A stretch of DNA of 60,820 bases from an uncultured Pelagibacteraceae bacterium. GTDB taxonomy: Bacteria; Pseudomonadota; Alphaproteobacteria; Pelagibacterales; AG-422-B15. A model generated the notes under the pieces. The model was not told the origin of the DNA and did not search any database. It saw only the letters and a list, made by a program, of their open reading frames with translations. Positions 52,762 to 60,492 of the stretch are shown piece by piece. The DNA lies in the NCBI GenBank assembly GCA_902578305.1, contig CACHCK010000006.1, positions 1 through 60,820 on the forward strand, given 5' to 3'. The position numbers and the translations under genes were made by a program. The first letter of the stretch is position 1. Every line of letters begins with the position of its first letter.

Positions 52762-52980
52762 TTAAAAACCAACTAACAATCTTCTAGCAAGTCCAATGAT
52801 AGGTGCAAGAAAACCTAAATTACCCCTAGTGAGCATAAAGACAATCGCGATTATAATTGCAGCAAAGATTATAATCTTTATGACGCGTGATAATTTGCCG
52901 GGCTCAGTGTTAACTAAGGCCCTGATTATAAAGTATAGAGTAGCTGCACCTAGAACAAAAAAAACTAAAATTTTAATCAT
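52762..52980 (-). CDS. Small two-helix membrane protein
   Basis: 72 residues: transmembrane helices about 2-20 and 33-50, and a basic amphipathic C terminus (LARRLLVGF). It resembles the membrane-anchor part that precedes the J domain in alphaproteobacterial DnaJ-like membrane proteins, but no J domain follows, because the frame stops and the cupredoxin gene begins two bases later. I cannot assign a function. Probably co-expressed with the cupredoxin lipoprotein. Confidence 0.6.
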   Translation of the reverse strand: MIKILVFFVLGAATLYFIIRALVNTEPGKLSRVIKIIIFAAIIIAIVFMLTRGNLGFLAPIIGLARRLLVGF

Positions 52981-53031
52981 GACAAATTTTCCATTAAGAG
53001 ATTAATTTGACTGGGAAAATAAATCAACTGG

Positions 53032-53619
53032 TTAAAGATTATTCTCTAACTCATATTTCTTTATTGCTTCGGCTAACTCGATTTTTTCTGAACAATTGAA
53101 GATACAGATATCTGTTAGTATTGCTAGGTTTTCAAGGGCCATTTCATATCGATCCGTTTGTAAATACAGCTCACCTTGATAAGCTAATATATCGTCATGT
53201 TGAGGTTCAATTTCTAAACCTGTATTATAATATAGTTCTGCGTCATCAAATTTGCCAAGTTTGCGACTTGCAAAGCCAATTAAATTCCAACCGTTTGCAT
53301 TTTGAGGATTTTCATAGACATATATTTCTAAGTCTTTGAGTGCACCCTGATAGTTCTCATTCTTCTCAATTTCAAACAGAATTCGTTTTAACTCTTTATC
53401 GTAACCAGTACTTCCAGAATATTCTCCACCACCACTACTAGAACTTCCTCCTGAGCTACCGCCAGAACTACCTCCTGAACTACCGCCAGAACTGCCTCCT
53501 GAGCTACCGCCAGAACTACCTCCTGAACTTCCTCCTGAGCTTCCTCCACCGTCATTTTTAGCTGAAGCAGAAAAAGCCAAGCTGATACTGATAATAATGA
53601 CAAAGATTATATTTTTCAT
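53032..53619 (-). CDS. Secreted TPR protein with Gly-Ser repeat linker
   Basis: 195 residues from ATG 53619, which has an AGGAAAAT ribosome site and starts a proper signal peptide (MKNIIFVIIISISLAFSASA); the upstream extension to 53700 is not plausible. After the signal comes a low-complexity GGSS tract (about residues 24-66) and then two or three TPR units (ALKDLEIYVYENPQNANGWN, KFDDAELYYNTGLEIEPQHD, RYEMALENLAI). Two Cys in DICIFNCSE could form a disulfide. A periplasmic or surface scaffold is likely; partner unknown. Confidence 0.8.
   Translation of the reverse strand: MKNIIFVIIISISLAFSASAKNDGGGSSGGSSGGSSGGSSGGSSGGSSGGSSGGSSGGSSSSGGGEYSGSTGYDKELKRILFEIEKNENYQGALKDLEIYVYENPQNANGWNLIGFASRKLGKFDDAELYYNTGLEIEPQHDDILAYQGELYLQTDRYEMALENLAILTDICIFNCSEKIELAEAIKKYELENNL
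53422..53550 (-). repeat. Tandem 12-base repeats encoding the GGSS tract
   Basis: About eight or nine 12-base units (each reading GGTTCAGGAGG-like on the minus strand) encode repeated Gly-Gly-Ser-Ser. The units alternate synonymous codons, so repeats are not perfectly identical, but the tract should be prone to slippage in multiples of four residues without shifting frame. Confidence 0.8.
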
Positions 53620-53639
53620 ATTTTCCTGAAATAATTCTA

Positions 53640-54488
53640 ATGTTATACATTTCAATAGAAAAAATGACTGAATTCGACATATACGCGTATGGCGTACCAA
53701 TTGTGCTATTACTCATTGCAGCAGAGGTAATGTACTCAACTGTAAACGGGTTAGGTTTGTATAAATTTAGAGATACGCTAGCGGGCTTGGGATTGTTAAT
53801 TGGAAATTTTATGATCGGACTTTCAACAAAAAGTTCAATATTTTTTCTATACGTTTATCTGTACCAATATAAATTTATTACTGTGAATGAACTACTTCCA
53901 ACATGGGCTGTTTGGATCGTAACTTTCGTAATGATTGATTTTGTGTACTACTGGTATCATCGCTTTTCACACAGAGTCCGTTTCATGTGGGCTGTTCACA
54001 TGAACCATCATTCAAGTGAAGAAATGAACTTTACTGTATCATTAAGACAAGCCTGGTTTGGACCGATAACAAAAGTACCGTTTTTTATTGTAATGCCATT
54101 AATAGGGTTTGATCCAATTATTACTGCTGTAGCAGGAGTTGCGTCTACACTTTGGGGCGTAATTGGGCACACACAATGGATAAGACGACTAGGTATTTTA
54201 GAATACATTTTAGTTACTCCTTCATCACACAGAGTTCACCATGGCAGCAATGAATGCTACATTGATAAGAATTACGGTAACTTACTAATCGTATGGGATA
54301 GACTATTTGGAACTTTTGCAGAGGAAATAGAGCCTGTAAGATTTGGTATCAGAGAAAATGTGAAAACATTTAATCCTATCAAAATAACTTTTATGTTTTG
54401 GCAGCAAATGGTTTTGGATTTTAAAAATTCAAAAAACCAAAAGGAAAGATTCCTCTCATTCTTTGGTAAGCCTGAGTGGAAGCCGTGA
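53640..54488 (+). CDS. Fatty acid hydroxylase/sterol desaturase family protein
   Basis: 282 residues with four or five transmembrane segments. The diiron His boxes are complete: HRFSHRVRFMWAVHMNHHSS (HxxxH and HxxHH, about 102-121) and SSHRVHHGSN (HxxHH). These membrane enzymes use O2 to hydroxylate or desaturate lipids. A later ATG at 53664 (MTEFDIYAYGVP) is an equally possible start and leaves more room for the divergent TPR-gene promoter. Substrate unknown; carotenoid, sterol-like and fatty acyl chains are all known in the superfamily. Confidence 0.88.
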   Translation: MLYISIEKMTEFDIYAYGVPIVLLLIAAEVMYSTVNGLGLYKFRDTLAGLGLLIGNFMIGLSTKSSIFFLYVYLYQYKFITVNELLPTWAVWIVTFVMIDFVYYWYHRFSHRVRFMWAVHMNHHSSEEMNFTVSLRQAWFGPITKVPFFIVMPLIGFDPIITAVAGVASTLWGVIGHTQWIRRLGILEYILVTPSSHRVHHGSNECYIDKNYGNLLIVWDRLFGTFAEEIEPVRFGIRENVKTFNPIKITFMFWQQMVLDFKNSKNQKERFLSFFGKPEWKP

Positions 54489-54716
54489 TTATCTTGGATT
54501 ATTCTGAATAAATTCAATAAATTTCTCAAGTTCGGGTATTTTATCGTCTTCTATATCTTTATATGACATTCCAAAATGATTTTTTATTTCAAGTGCAATA
54601 TGAGCATAAGGATTTCGACCTTTTGGGTGTGAAGGATGGTCGGGCAACCTACCCATAAGTTCATCACCAGTTTTCTGGATTAATTTCCAAATTTTTTTTT
54701 TATTATCTTCATTCAT
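54489..54716 (-). CDS. Conserved-looking hypothetical protein (75 aa)
   Basis: 75 residues, soluble, charged. The central stretch GRLPDHPSHPKGRNPYAHIA is unusual (Pro/His-rich) and looks conserved, followed by IKNHFGMSYKDIEDDKIPEL. I cannot name the family. Divergent from the MarR-like gene, with an AT-rich palindrome between them; stop abuts that of the hydroxylase gene. Confidence 0.65.
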   Translation of the reverse strand: MNEDNKKKIWKLIQKTGDELMGRLPDHPSHPKGRNPYAHIALEIKNHFGMSYKDIEDDKIPELEKFIEFIQNNPR

Positions 54717-54793
54717 ATTTAGCTGAAATATAAAAATAAATAAAAACAGTTAGTTAATATTTATTATTCTAATATATGCCGCCAATCTGGCAA

Positions 54794-54814
54794 ATAATTA
54801 TTATTAATAATTAT
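54794..54814. promoter_or_regulatory. 21-bp AT palindrome between divergent genes
   Basis: ATAATTATTA, central T, TAATAATTAT: a perfect inverted repeat. It is 47 bases before the MarR-like start and about 78 before the divergent 75-aa gene. Size and symmetry fit a MarR-family operator, but it is pure A/T in an AT-rich spacer, so chance is a real alternative. Confidence 0.4.
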
Positions 54815-54860
54815 CCATACTATTTAATAATAGTTTCTGAAATCACTATTGAGGTATTTT

Positions 54861-55238
54861 ATGAAAACTGAAAAAATTTTTGAGCAAGTTTTAAAACAAA
54901 TTAAAGTTTTTGAAAGTGCTGGTGACAGAAAAGTTTTCAGCCGTTTAAGTCACTTTCGCCGATCAGTCTATGGTATTAGAATATGCTATGAGATAATGAG
55001 ACTATATTTTGATTCAAATATTAATAAAATTGAGTGCACTAAAGAATATCTAACAAAAAACATGTCAGATCTTGCTTCGAGAGCAACTATAATTAATTTT
55101 ATTAACGACGAAATAAGTAAAGGATCACTTGTTACTCAAGTTAGTTCAAAAGATAAGAGAGTTAAGATAATCCAGCCAGCAAGTGAATTAATTGATGAAT
55201 TCACTATGTGGCTAGATATGATAGATAAAGCAGCTTAA
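54861..55238 (+). CDS. MarR-like winged-helix regulator
   Basis: 125 residues from ATG 54861 (TTGAGG ribosome site seven bases ahead). The region YLTKNMSDLASRATIINFIN then DEISKGSLVTQVSSKDKRVK (about 61-100) has the helix-turn-helix plus beta-wing pattern of MarR proteins (ASRATIINFI recognition helix, SSKDKR wing). Similar small proteins are known in alphaproteobacteria. Target unknown; self-regulation through the adjacent palindrome is plausible. Stop abuts the convergent cold-shock gene. Confidence 0.7.
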   Translation: MKTEKIFEQVLKQIKVFESAGDRKVFSRLSHFRRSVYGIRICYEIMRLYFDSNINKIECTKEYLTKNMSDLASRATIINFINDEISKGSLVTQVSSKDKRVKIIQPASELIDEFTMWLDMIDKAA

Positions 55239-55445
55239 TTATTCTGCAGCTTGTAGATTTACTGCTGAGACTTTTCCATCTTTTTCCTCAGCGTCGTATG
55301 ATAGTTTTTGGCCTTCATCCAATTTTTTCATACCAGCAGCTTGAACAGCTGTGATGTGTACAAAGATATCTTTATCACCTTCTTCAGGAGCAATAAATCC
55401 GTATCCTTTTTTTGGATTAAACCATTTAACAGTACCAGTAGCCAT
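55239..55445 (-). CDS. Cold-shock (CspA-family) protein
   Basis: 68 residues, single cold-shock domain. RNP1 KGYGFIAPE and RNP2 DIFVHI are present in [20 protein letters not shown] and [15 protein letters not shown]. An RNA chaperone that binds single-stranded nucleic acids. It has an AAAGGA ribosome site nine to ten bases before the ATG and a predicted promoter at 55525-55553, giving a leader of about 70 bases. Confidence 0.96.
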   Translation of the reverse strand: MATGTVKWFNPKKGYGFIAPEEGDKDIFVHITAVQAAGMKKLDEGQKLSYDAEEKDGKVSAVNLQAAE

Positions 55446-55524
55446 AGTTGTTATTCCTTTTTTATTTAATTTAGACTTCGTATTACTCCAAAAAAAGGAA
55501 CAAAAACGTAATCTTTAGACGGAT

Positions 55525-55553
55525 CTTATAGCTATATATAGACTAAAAGTAAA
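55525..55553 (-). promoter_or_regulatory. Predicted promoter of the cold-shock gene
   Basis: On the minus strand TTTACT (55553-55548) and TATAAG (55530-55525) are separated by 17 bases. Transcription would start near 55518, leaving a leader of about 70 bases. The leader is AT-rich; no conserved cold-box could be identified by eye. Confidence 0.5.
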
Positions 55554-55637
55554 TTGTTTTAATGATAATAATTGAATTAACTTTACATTTAAATTTACAA
55601 AATACTCATATCTAAATAGATGGTATAACTTGATTTT

Positions 55638-56999
55638 ATGGATCTCACTAAAGATAATATTTCAACTTTAATAAGGCAAATTGCAATTCCTTCAAGTGTT
55701 GGTACTCTTTTTCAAACACTCTATAACATCGTTGATGTTAAGTTTGCTGGATTAATATCACCTGATGCTATCACTGCTATTGCAAAATCATTTCCAATTT
55801 ACTTCATTATTATTGGGTTTACCGCGGGTTTATCCATAGGAGTTACAGCGCTAATTTCAAATGCTCTTGGAAAAAATGATGAGAAAAAAGCATCGCTCCT
55901 TCTTGCACAGGCTATTCTTACTAGTTTAATTATATCTGTTCTAATTTCGTTGGTTGGAATTTATGGAACAGAACCTATTCTAATATTTTTGAAAACAAAT
56001 CCTGAAATTATATTCTATGCAAAAGACTATATGGATATAATTTTTATTGGCGCCTCACTTTTTTTTTTACAATTGACTATTAATTCATTTCTAGCTTCTA
56101 AAGGGGATACAAAGTCTCTACGAAATGTCCTAATTATTTCATTCTTTCTTAATCTAGTTTTGAATCCCACATTTATTTATGGAATATATTTTATTCCTGC
56201 AATGGGAGTGAAGGGTATAGCCTTAGCAACATTATGTTCACAACTGTTTGGTCTAATTTATGTTGTTATGAAGGTAAATAAGACAAATTTAAAAAAATTT
56301 CTTTACCCAGAATGCTTCGTACCCAAATATAATTTACAAAAAGAAATTTTAACTCAAGCAGTTCCCGCTACAATTTCAATGATGTTCATTGGTTTAGGGG
56401 TTTTTGTCTTATTATTTTATGTTTCAACCTACGGGGATTATTCAGCAGGCGGGTATGGTGCAGCGATCCGCTTTGAACAACTTTTTCTATTACCTGTTTT
56501 AGGCTTAAATGCTTCTACTCTCGCTTTAGTTGGTCAAAATTTTGGTGCTATGAATTTTAGCAGAATTCATGAGACTTATAATAGGTCAATTTTTTATGGA
56601 ACTTTCTTTATGGTCATATGTGGACTATTTATTTTCTTTTTATCAGACTACATCATGTACTTTTTTAGTGATAATAAAGAAATTATTTTATATGGATCAA
56701 CCTACCTGAAGATCGCTGCATTTGCCGGACCTTGCTATCCAATTTTCTTTATTTCGTCAGCATTACTTCAAGGTCTTAAAAAACCAAATTATCAAATGAT
56801 AATTAATTTAATGAGAATGGTGATATTGCCAGTCTGCGGACTTTCCGTTGCAGTTCTCTATTTAAAAGTTGATTTTACTACAATGTTTTTAGTGATATTG
56901 ATTATTAACTACATATTTGCAGCTGCAGTCTACAAATTTTCGACTTACCAAATCGGCTTTATGCAAAAAAACTATAATCCAAACTTTGATGCCGTTTGA
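55638..56999 (+). CDS. MATE-family efflux transporter
   Basis: 453 residues with twelve transmembrane segments in two MatE repeats (about 15-200 and 230-430). The opening RQIAIPSSVGTLFQTLYNIV then DVKFAGL is the usual MATE N terminus. Exports drugs or metabolites in exchange for Na+ or H+. Its 3' end overlaps the convergent binding-protein gene by 28 bases, the largest convergent overlap in the window. Confidence 0.93.
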   Translation: MDLTKDNISTLIRQIAIPSSVGTLFQTLYNIVDVKFAGLISPDAITAIAKSFPIYFIIIGFTAGLSIGVTALISNALGKNDEKKASLLLAQAILTSLIISVLISLVGIYGTEPILIFLKTNPEIIFYAKDYMDIIFIGASLFFLQLTINSFLASKGDTKSLRNVLIISFFLNLVLNPTFIYGIYFIPAMGVKGIALATLCSQLFGLIYVVMKVNKTNLKKFLYPECFVPKYNLQKEILTQAVPATISMMFIGLGVFVLLFYVSTYGDYSAGGYGAAIRFEQLFLLPVLGLNASTLALVGQNFGAMNFSRIHETYNRSIFYGTFFMVICGLFIFFLSDYIMYFFSDNKEIILYGSTYLKIAAFAGPCYPIFFISSALLQGLKKPNYQMIINLMRMVILPVCGLSVAVLYLKVDFTTMFLVILIINYIFAAAVYKFSTYQIGFMQKNYNPNFDAV

Positions 57000-57736
57000 T
57001 TGAAAAATCCTTTATTTTTTTGATCCGAAATCCAATGATTTATAAAGTTTATCCATTCTTGGTCACCTCTAGGTAACAAAATTGCGAATAGTTTTGCATT
57101 TTTAGGCTCGTCAATATTTATGATTGATAGCTCTGGATATAAATTGATAAGCTTCAAAGCATCAACTTTACTTGTTAATGATACATCAGCTCTTCCTGAC
57201 AGTACTTCCTGATATTCACGTGCAGGAGCTTCAACCATCACAATTTTTGAATCTGGAAACGATTTTTTAGCTTCATTTTCAAAGACTGTTCCGAGCGTAA
57301 CAGCAACTGTTGTATTGGCATTATTGATGTTATCCCAGCTTCCAATATTTTCTAAATTCTTAGCAAGAGTCATTGCTACCGTTCCAGTACCATAATATGA
57401 ATTTGAATAACCAGCGGTAAGTGCTCTCTGAGTCGTTATTGAAGCGCTGGATGTCATGTGGTATTTAGAGGCTACCACACCTGAAACAAGATTTTTCCAA
57501 TCTGTTGCAACAAACTCAATATCAACACCCATATCTTCAGCGAGTTTTTTTGCCACATCAATATCGTAACCCTCGTATTCATTCGTTTCAGGATTCATAA
57601 AGCTCCAGCCTGGAAAATCACCAGTTGTTCCGACTTTAAGCACACCAGTTTTCATAATTTCATCTAGTGTTGATGCATGTGATAAAGATGAAATAAATAA
57701 TGCAATAGAAATTAATAGGGCTTGAATGAACTTCAT
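56972..57736 (-). CDS. Family 3 periplasmic amino-acid-binding protein
   Basis: 254 residues. Signal peptide about 1-21 (LLISIALFISSLSHA). SBP_bac_3 fold: GVLKVGTTGDFPGWSFMNPE, YEGYDIDVAKKLAEDMGVDI and VSGVVASKYHMTSSASITTQ RA-type segments (about 31-105), then the second lobe with TVAVTLGTVFENEA. It resembles both polar amino-acid binding proteins and periplasmic cyclohexadienyl dehydratases (PheC). The divergent permease gene favours a transport role. No ATPase gene is adjacent. Confidence 0.85.
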   Translation of the reverse strand: MKFIQALLISIALFISSLSHASTLDEIMKTGVLKVGTTGDFPGWSFMNPETNEYEGYDIDVAKKLAEDMGVDIEFVATDWKNLVSGVVASKYHMTSSASITTQRALTAGYSNSYYGTGTVAMTLAKNLENIGSWDNINNANTTVAVTLGTVFENEAKKSFPDSKIVMVEAPAREYQEVLSGRADVSLTSKVDALKLINLYPELSIINIDEPKNAKLFAILLPRGDQEWINFINHWISDQKNKGFFNQTASKFGL

Positions 57737-57809
57737 ATGATTTTCCTTTTTTTAATATTTTTTAAAAATTATACGTTTATATTTAAATAATATAATTATA
57801 TTTTTTATC

Positions 57810-58568
57810 ATGAATTTCAACATAGCTGGAAAAATCAATGTCTTCCTAATACTTTTGTCTTTATTAGTATTAGCAGGATGTTCATCAAATTATCAATGGG
57901 GCTGGTATGTAATTCTGCCAAATAATAAGATTGGACTATCGAATATAGAATTCTTAATTGGTGGTTTAGGTTACACCATAGTTCTATCAGTAATTTCAAT
58001 TATAATTGCAATATTTTTGGGCTTAATTGTTTCTGTTGCAAGCATTTCAAGAAATAGAGCTCTTAACTACATAAATGTTGGCTATACAGAGATAATTCGA
58101 GCAATACCAGTTTTAGTCATGATTTTATGGGTTTACTATGGATTACCTGTTTTGCTAAACCTAAATTTTACTGCATTTACTGCAGGGATCATCGCATTAA
58201 GTATCTGTGAGAGCCCATTTATAGCAGAGATTTTCAGATCTGGTATCCAAGCCGTGCCTAAAGGTCAAAAAGAAGCCGGTTCATCTATGGGTATGAATTT
58301 TTTTCAAATTTTCTACCACATCACGTTACCTCAAGCAGTTCGAATAATTTTACCCGCATTAGGCAATCAATTTGTTTACATGCTCAAGATGTCATCCCTT
58401 GTATCAATCATTGGTCTGAATGAGTTAACAAGAAAAGCTAATGAGCTCGTAGTGAGTCAGTATCGACCTTTAGAAATTTATACATTTTTAGTATTAGAAT
58501 ATTTAGTCCTCATTTTAGTAGTTTCTTTTTTAGTAAGACGTCTTGAGAAGAGACTTAAGGTTTATTAA
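57810..58568 (+). CDS. Polar amino-acid ABC transporter permease (HisM/GlnP type)
   Basis: 252 residues. N-terminal hydrophobic segment ending LLVLAGCSSNYQWGW, then five transmembrane helices with the BPD_transp_1/HEQRO pattern (GLGYTIVLSVISIIIAIFLG, AIPVLVMILWVYYGLPVL) and the EAA loop QKEAGSSMGMNFFQIFYHIT then LPQAVRIILPALGNQF. LAGC is a textbook lipobox; similar permeases of alphaproteobacteria share the following WGWYV stretch as I recall. The divergent binding-protein gene at 56972-57736 is the likely partner. Stop overlaps selO tail-to-tail by four bases (TTAA). Confidence 0.88.
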   Translation: MNFNIAGKINVFLILLSLLVLAGCSSNYQWGWYVILPNNKIGLSNIEFLIGGLGYTIVLSVISIIIAIFLGLIVSVASISRNRALNYINVGYTEIIRAIPVLVMILWVYYGLPVLLNLNFTAFTAGIIALSICESPFIAEIFRSGIQAVPKGQKEAGSSMGMNFFQIFYHITLPQAVRIILPALGNQFVYMLKMSSLVSIIGLNELTRKANELVVSQYRPLEIYTFLVLEYLVLILVVSFLVRRLEKRLKVY

Positions 58569-60025
58569 GTCCCACAAAAAGTTTTATAGGGAATATTTGT
58601 TTTAGTTGGTGTTTTCAAATATTTGATGTTTACTTTTTTTAACTGGTAAGGTGAAGAAATTATTTCGTTAAGCTCATTAAACTTATCAAGCTTTCCATCT
58701 ATTTCTGCTTCGCTGAGTGCCTCTTCAACCAAATAATTTCTTGGAATTAAAATTGGATTACAACTCATCATCACATCCAAATATTCCTTACTTTTAACTC
58801 TTTTTTTCCATTCTCTTTTCCAATTATTAAACTCATCATCATCAAACTCTTTATCGTCTGCATGATCATAATTCATTAAATTACAAAAAGTATTTGTAAA
58901 ATCCGGTTTTTTTTGTTGCATCCATTTGATTAAGTTGTTGATGAGTTCTTCATCATCTTCACTATGATCATTAATACCTAGCTTTTTTTTCATCATTTGA
59001 AGCCATTTGTCCTTAAACAATGAACTAAATGTGTTGATTAAGTTTTGAGCTATTTCAATTGATCTTTTCTCATCTTTATCGATGAGTGGTAATAAGCACT
59101 CTGCTAACCTCACTAAGTTCCATTGAATTATTGAAGGTTGATTAGCAAAAGAATATCTTCCTTGCGTATCAATTGAACTAAAAACTGTATTGGCATCATA
59201 ATGATCCATGAAAGCACATGGCCCATAATCAATTGTCTCTCCTGATATTGTTGAATTATCTGTATTCATTACCCCATGAATAAATCCAACACGCATCCAT
59301 TCTACAATCAAATTAATCTGTTTTTGCATGACAGCTTTTATGAATTCAATCGCTAAATTTTCCGAAAATTTTAAATTACTGAAATGTCTTTTTATTGAGA
59401 AATCCAAAAGAGATTTCATGCCTTCATAATCTTTATGTGCCGCTAAAAATTGAAAAGTACCAATTCTAATATGGCTGCTTGCTACTCGTGTTAAAATAGA
59501 TCCTTTTAATGGAACTTCTCGGTAGACTTTTTCGCCAGTCTCAACAACTGCTAAACTTCTTGTTGTTGGAATACCCAAAAAATACATTGCTTCACTTATC
59601 AAATATTCGCGTAACATTGGTCCCAATGCAGCCTTACCATCTCCGCCTCTTGAATAAGGTGTTCGCCCTGAGCCTTTATACTGGATATCAAATATTTCAC
59701 CGTCTGGAGTTACTTGCTCACCAACGATGTGGGCCCTGCCGTCTCCAAGAATTGTAAATTGTCCAAATTGGTGTCCTGCATAAGCCTGTGCAAATGGCTT
59801 TGAACCATGAGGCAGTGAATTTCCCGAGAATAAATTGGATAAGTCTTCTTCTGAGATACCTTTTAAATTTAGGCCAAGCTTTTCGGCCAGTTCATTATTA
59901 ACAATGACAGTACTTGGATTAGTAACTGCATCTGGTTTTAATTCTGAGAACAGCTTGTCAGATATTTGGGTATAACTACTTTGTAAATTCCACCCTGAAT
60001 CAGAAAGGGATACATTATTTTTCAT
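58565..60025 (-). CDS. selO: Protein adenylyltransferase SelO
   Basis: 486 residues, pseudokinase fold that transfers AMP to Ser, Thr or Tyr of target proteins. Core motifs: AGHQFGQFTILGDGRAHIVG, GSGRTPYSRGGDGKAALGPM then LREYLISEAM, and HGVMNTDNSTISGETIDYGP with the metal-binding Asn/Asp. The C terminus ends FCGT: a Cys is kept near the end, where many SelO proteins carry Cys or selenocysteine. SelO responds to redox stress by AMPylating metabolic enzymes. Full length for bacteria (about 480-490). Confidence 0.95.
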   Translation of the reverse strand: MKNNVSLSDSGWNLQSSYTQISDKLFSELKPDAVTNPSTVIVNNELAEKLGLNLKGISEEDLSNLFSGNSLPHGSKPFAQAYAGHQFGQFTILGDGRAHIVGEQVTPDGEIFDIQYKGSGRTPYSRGGDGKAALGPMLREYLISEAMYFLGIPTTRSLAVVETGEKVYREVPLKGSILTRVASSHIRIGTFQFLAAHKDYEGMKSLLDFSIKRHFSNLKFSENLAIEFIKAVMQKQINLIVEWMRVGFIHGVMNTDNSTISGETIDYGPCAFMDHYDANTVFSSIDTQGRYSFANQPSIIQWNLVRLAECLLPLIDKDEKRSIEIAQNLINTFSSLFKDKWLQMMKKKLGINDHSEDDEELINNLIKWMQQKKPDFTNTFCNLMNYDHADDKEFDDDEFNNWKREWKKRVKSKEYLDVMMSCNPILIPRNYLVEEALSEAEIDGKLDKFNELNEIISSPYQLKKVNIKYLKTPTKTNIPYKTFCGT

Positions 60026-60069
60026 TGTTGCTGTAAACTTAATTTAATTTTACATATATTTATATCAAA

Positions 60070-60492
60070 ATGTTAATTCAAAAAGAACTTGAAATAGTAG
60101 TTGAAGGAAAAGGGCTCTATAATATTACAGATATTATAAATCAAGCTATTAGCAAACATAGAATATCAAAAGGTATCTGCACTATTTTTATCAAACACAC
60201 ATCCGCATCTCTAATTATACAGGAAAACGCTGACCCTAACGTCCTAAAAGATTTAGAAAATTACTTCGACAAAATAGTACCCGATAACGATAATTATTTA
60301 CATAGTGAGGAAGGTCCGGATGATATGCCTGCACATATTAAATCTTCTCTGACAAACACAACGCTAAGTATTCCAATTAAAGAAAAAAAACTTGACCTTG
60401 GAATATGGCAGGGAGTTTATTTATTTGAGCACCGATATAAGAATAATGATCTTGGAATAAAAAGAATTATTTCAATGACAGTGATTGCTTAA
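60070..60492 (+). CDS. yjbQ: YjbQ/UPF0047 family protein (secondary thiamine-phosphate synthase-like)
   Basis: 140 residues. The signature GICTIFIKHTSASLIIQENA (about 36-55), DNDNYLHSEEGPDDMPAHIK and LGIWQGVYLFEHR is complete. Members can substitute weakly for thiamine-phosphate synthase, though the true role is unclear. Overlaps the convergent cytochrome gene by four bases (TTAA). Confidence 0.95.
   Translation: MLIQKELEIVVEGKGLYNITDIINQAISKHRISKGICTIFIKHTSASLIIQENADPNVLKDLENYFDKIVPDNDNYLHSEEGPDDMPAHIKSSLTNTTLSIPIKEKKLDLGIWQGVYLFEHRYKNNDLGIKRIISMTVIA

Noticed and set aside
53388-53603. Val/Glu-rich frame opposite the register of the GGSS protein
   Set aside because: It is the same 12-base repeat read in another frame of the same strand and lacks its own ribosome site; the TPR frame has a signal peptide and good RBS.
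55446-55637. Riboswitch or cold-shock thermosensor in the cold-shock gene leader
   Set aside because: The leader is about 70 bases, AT-rich and without a stable stem I can draw; only the promoter is supported.
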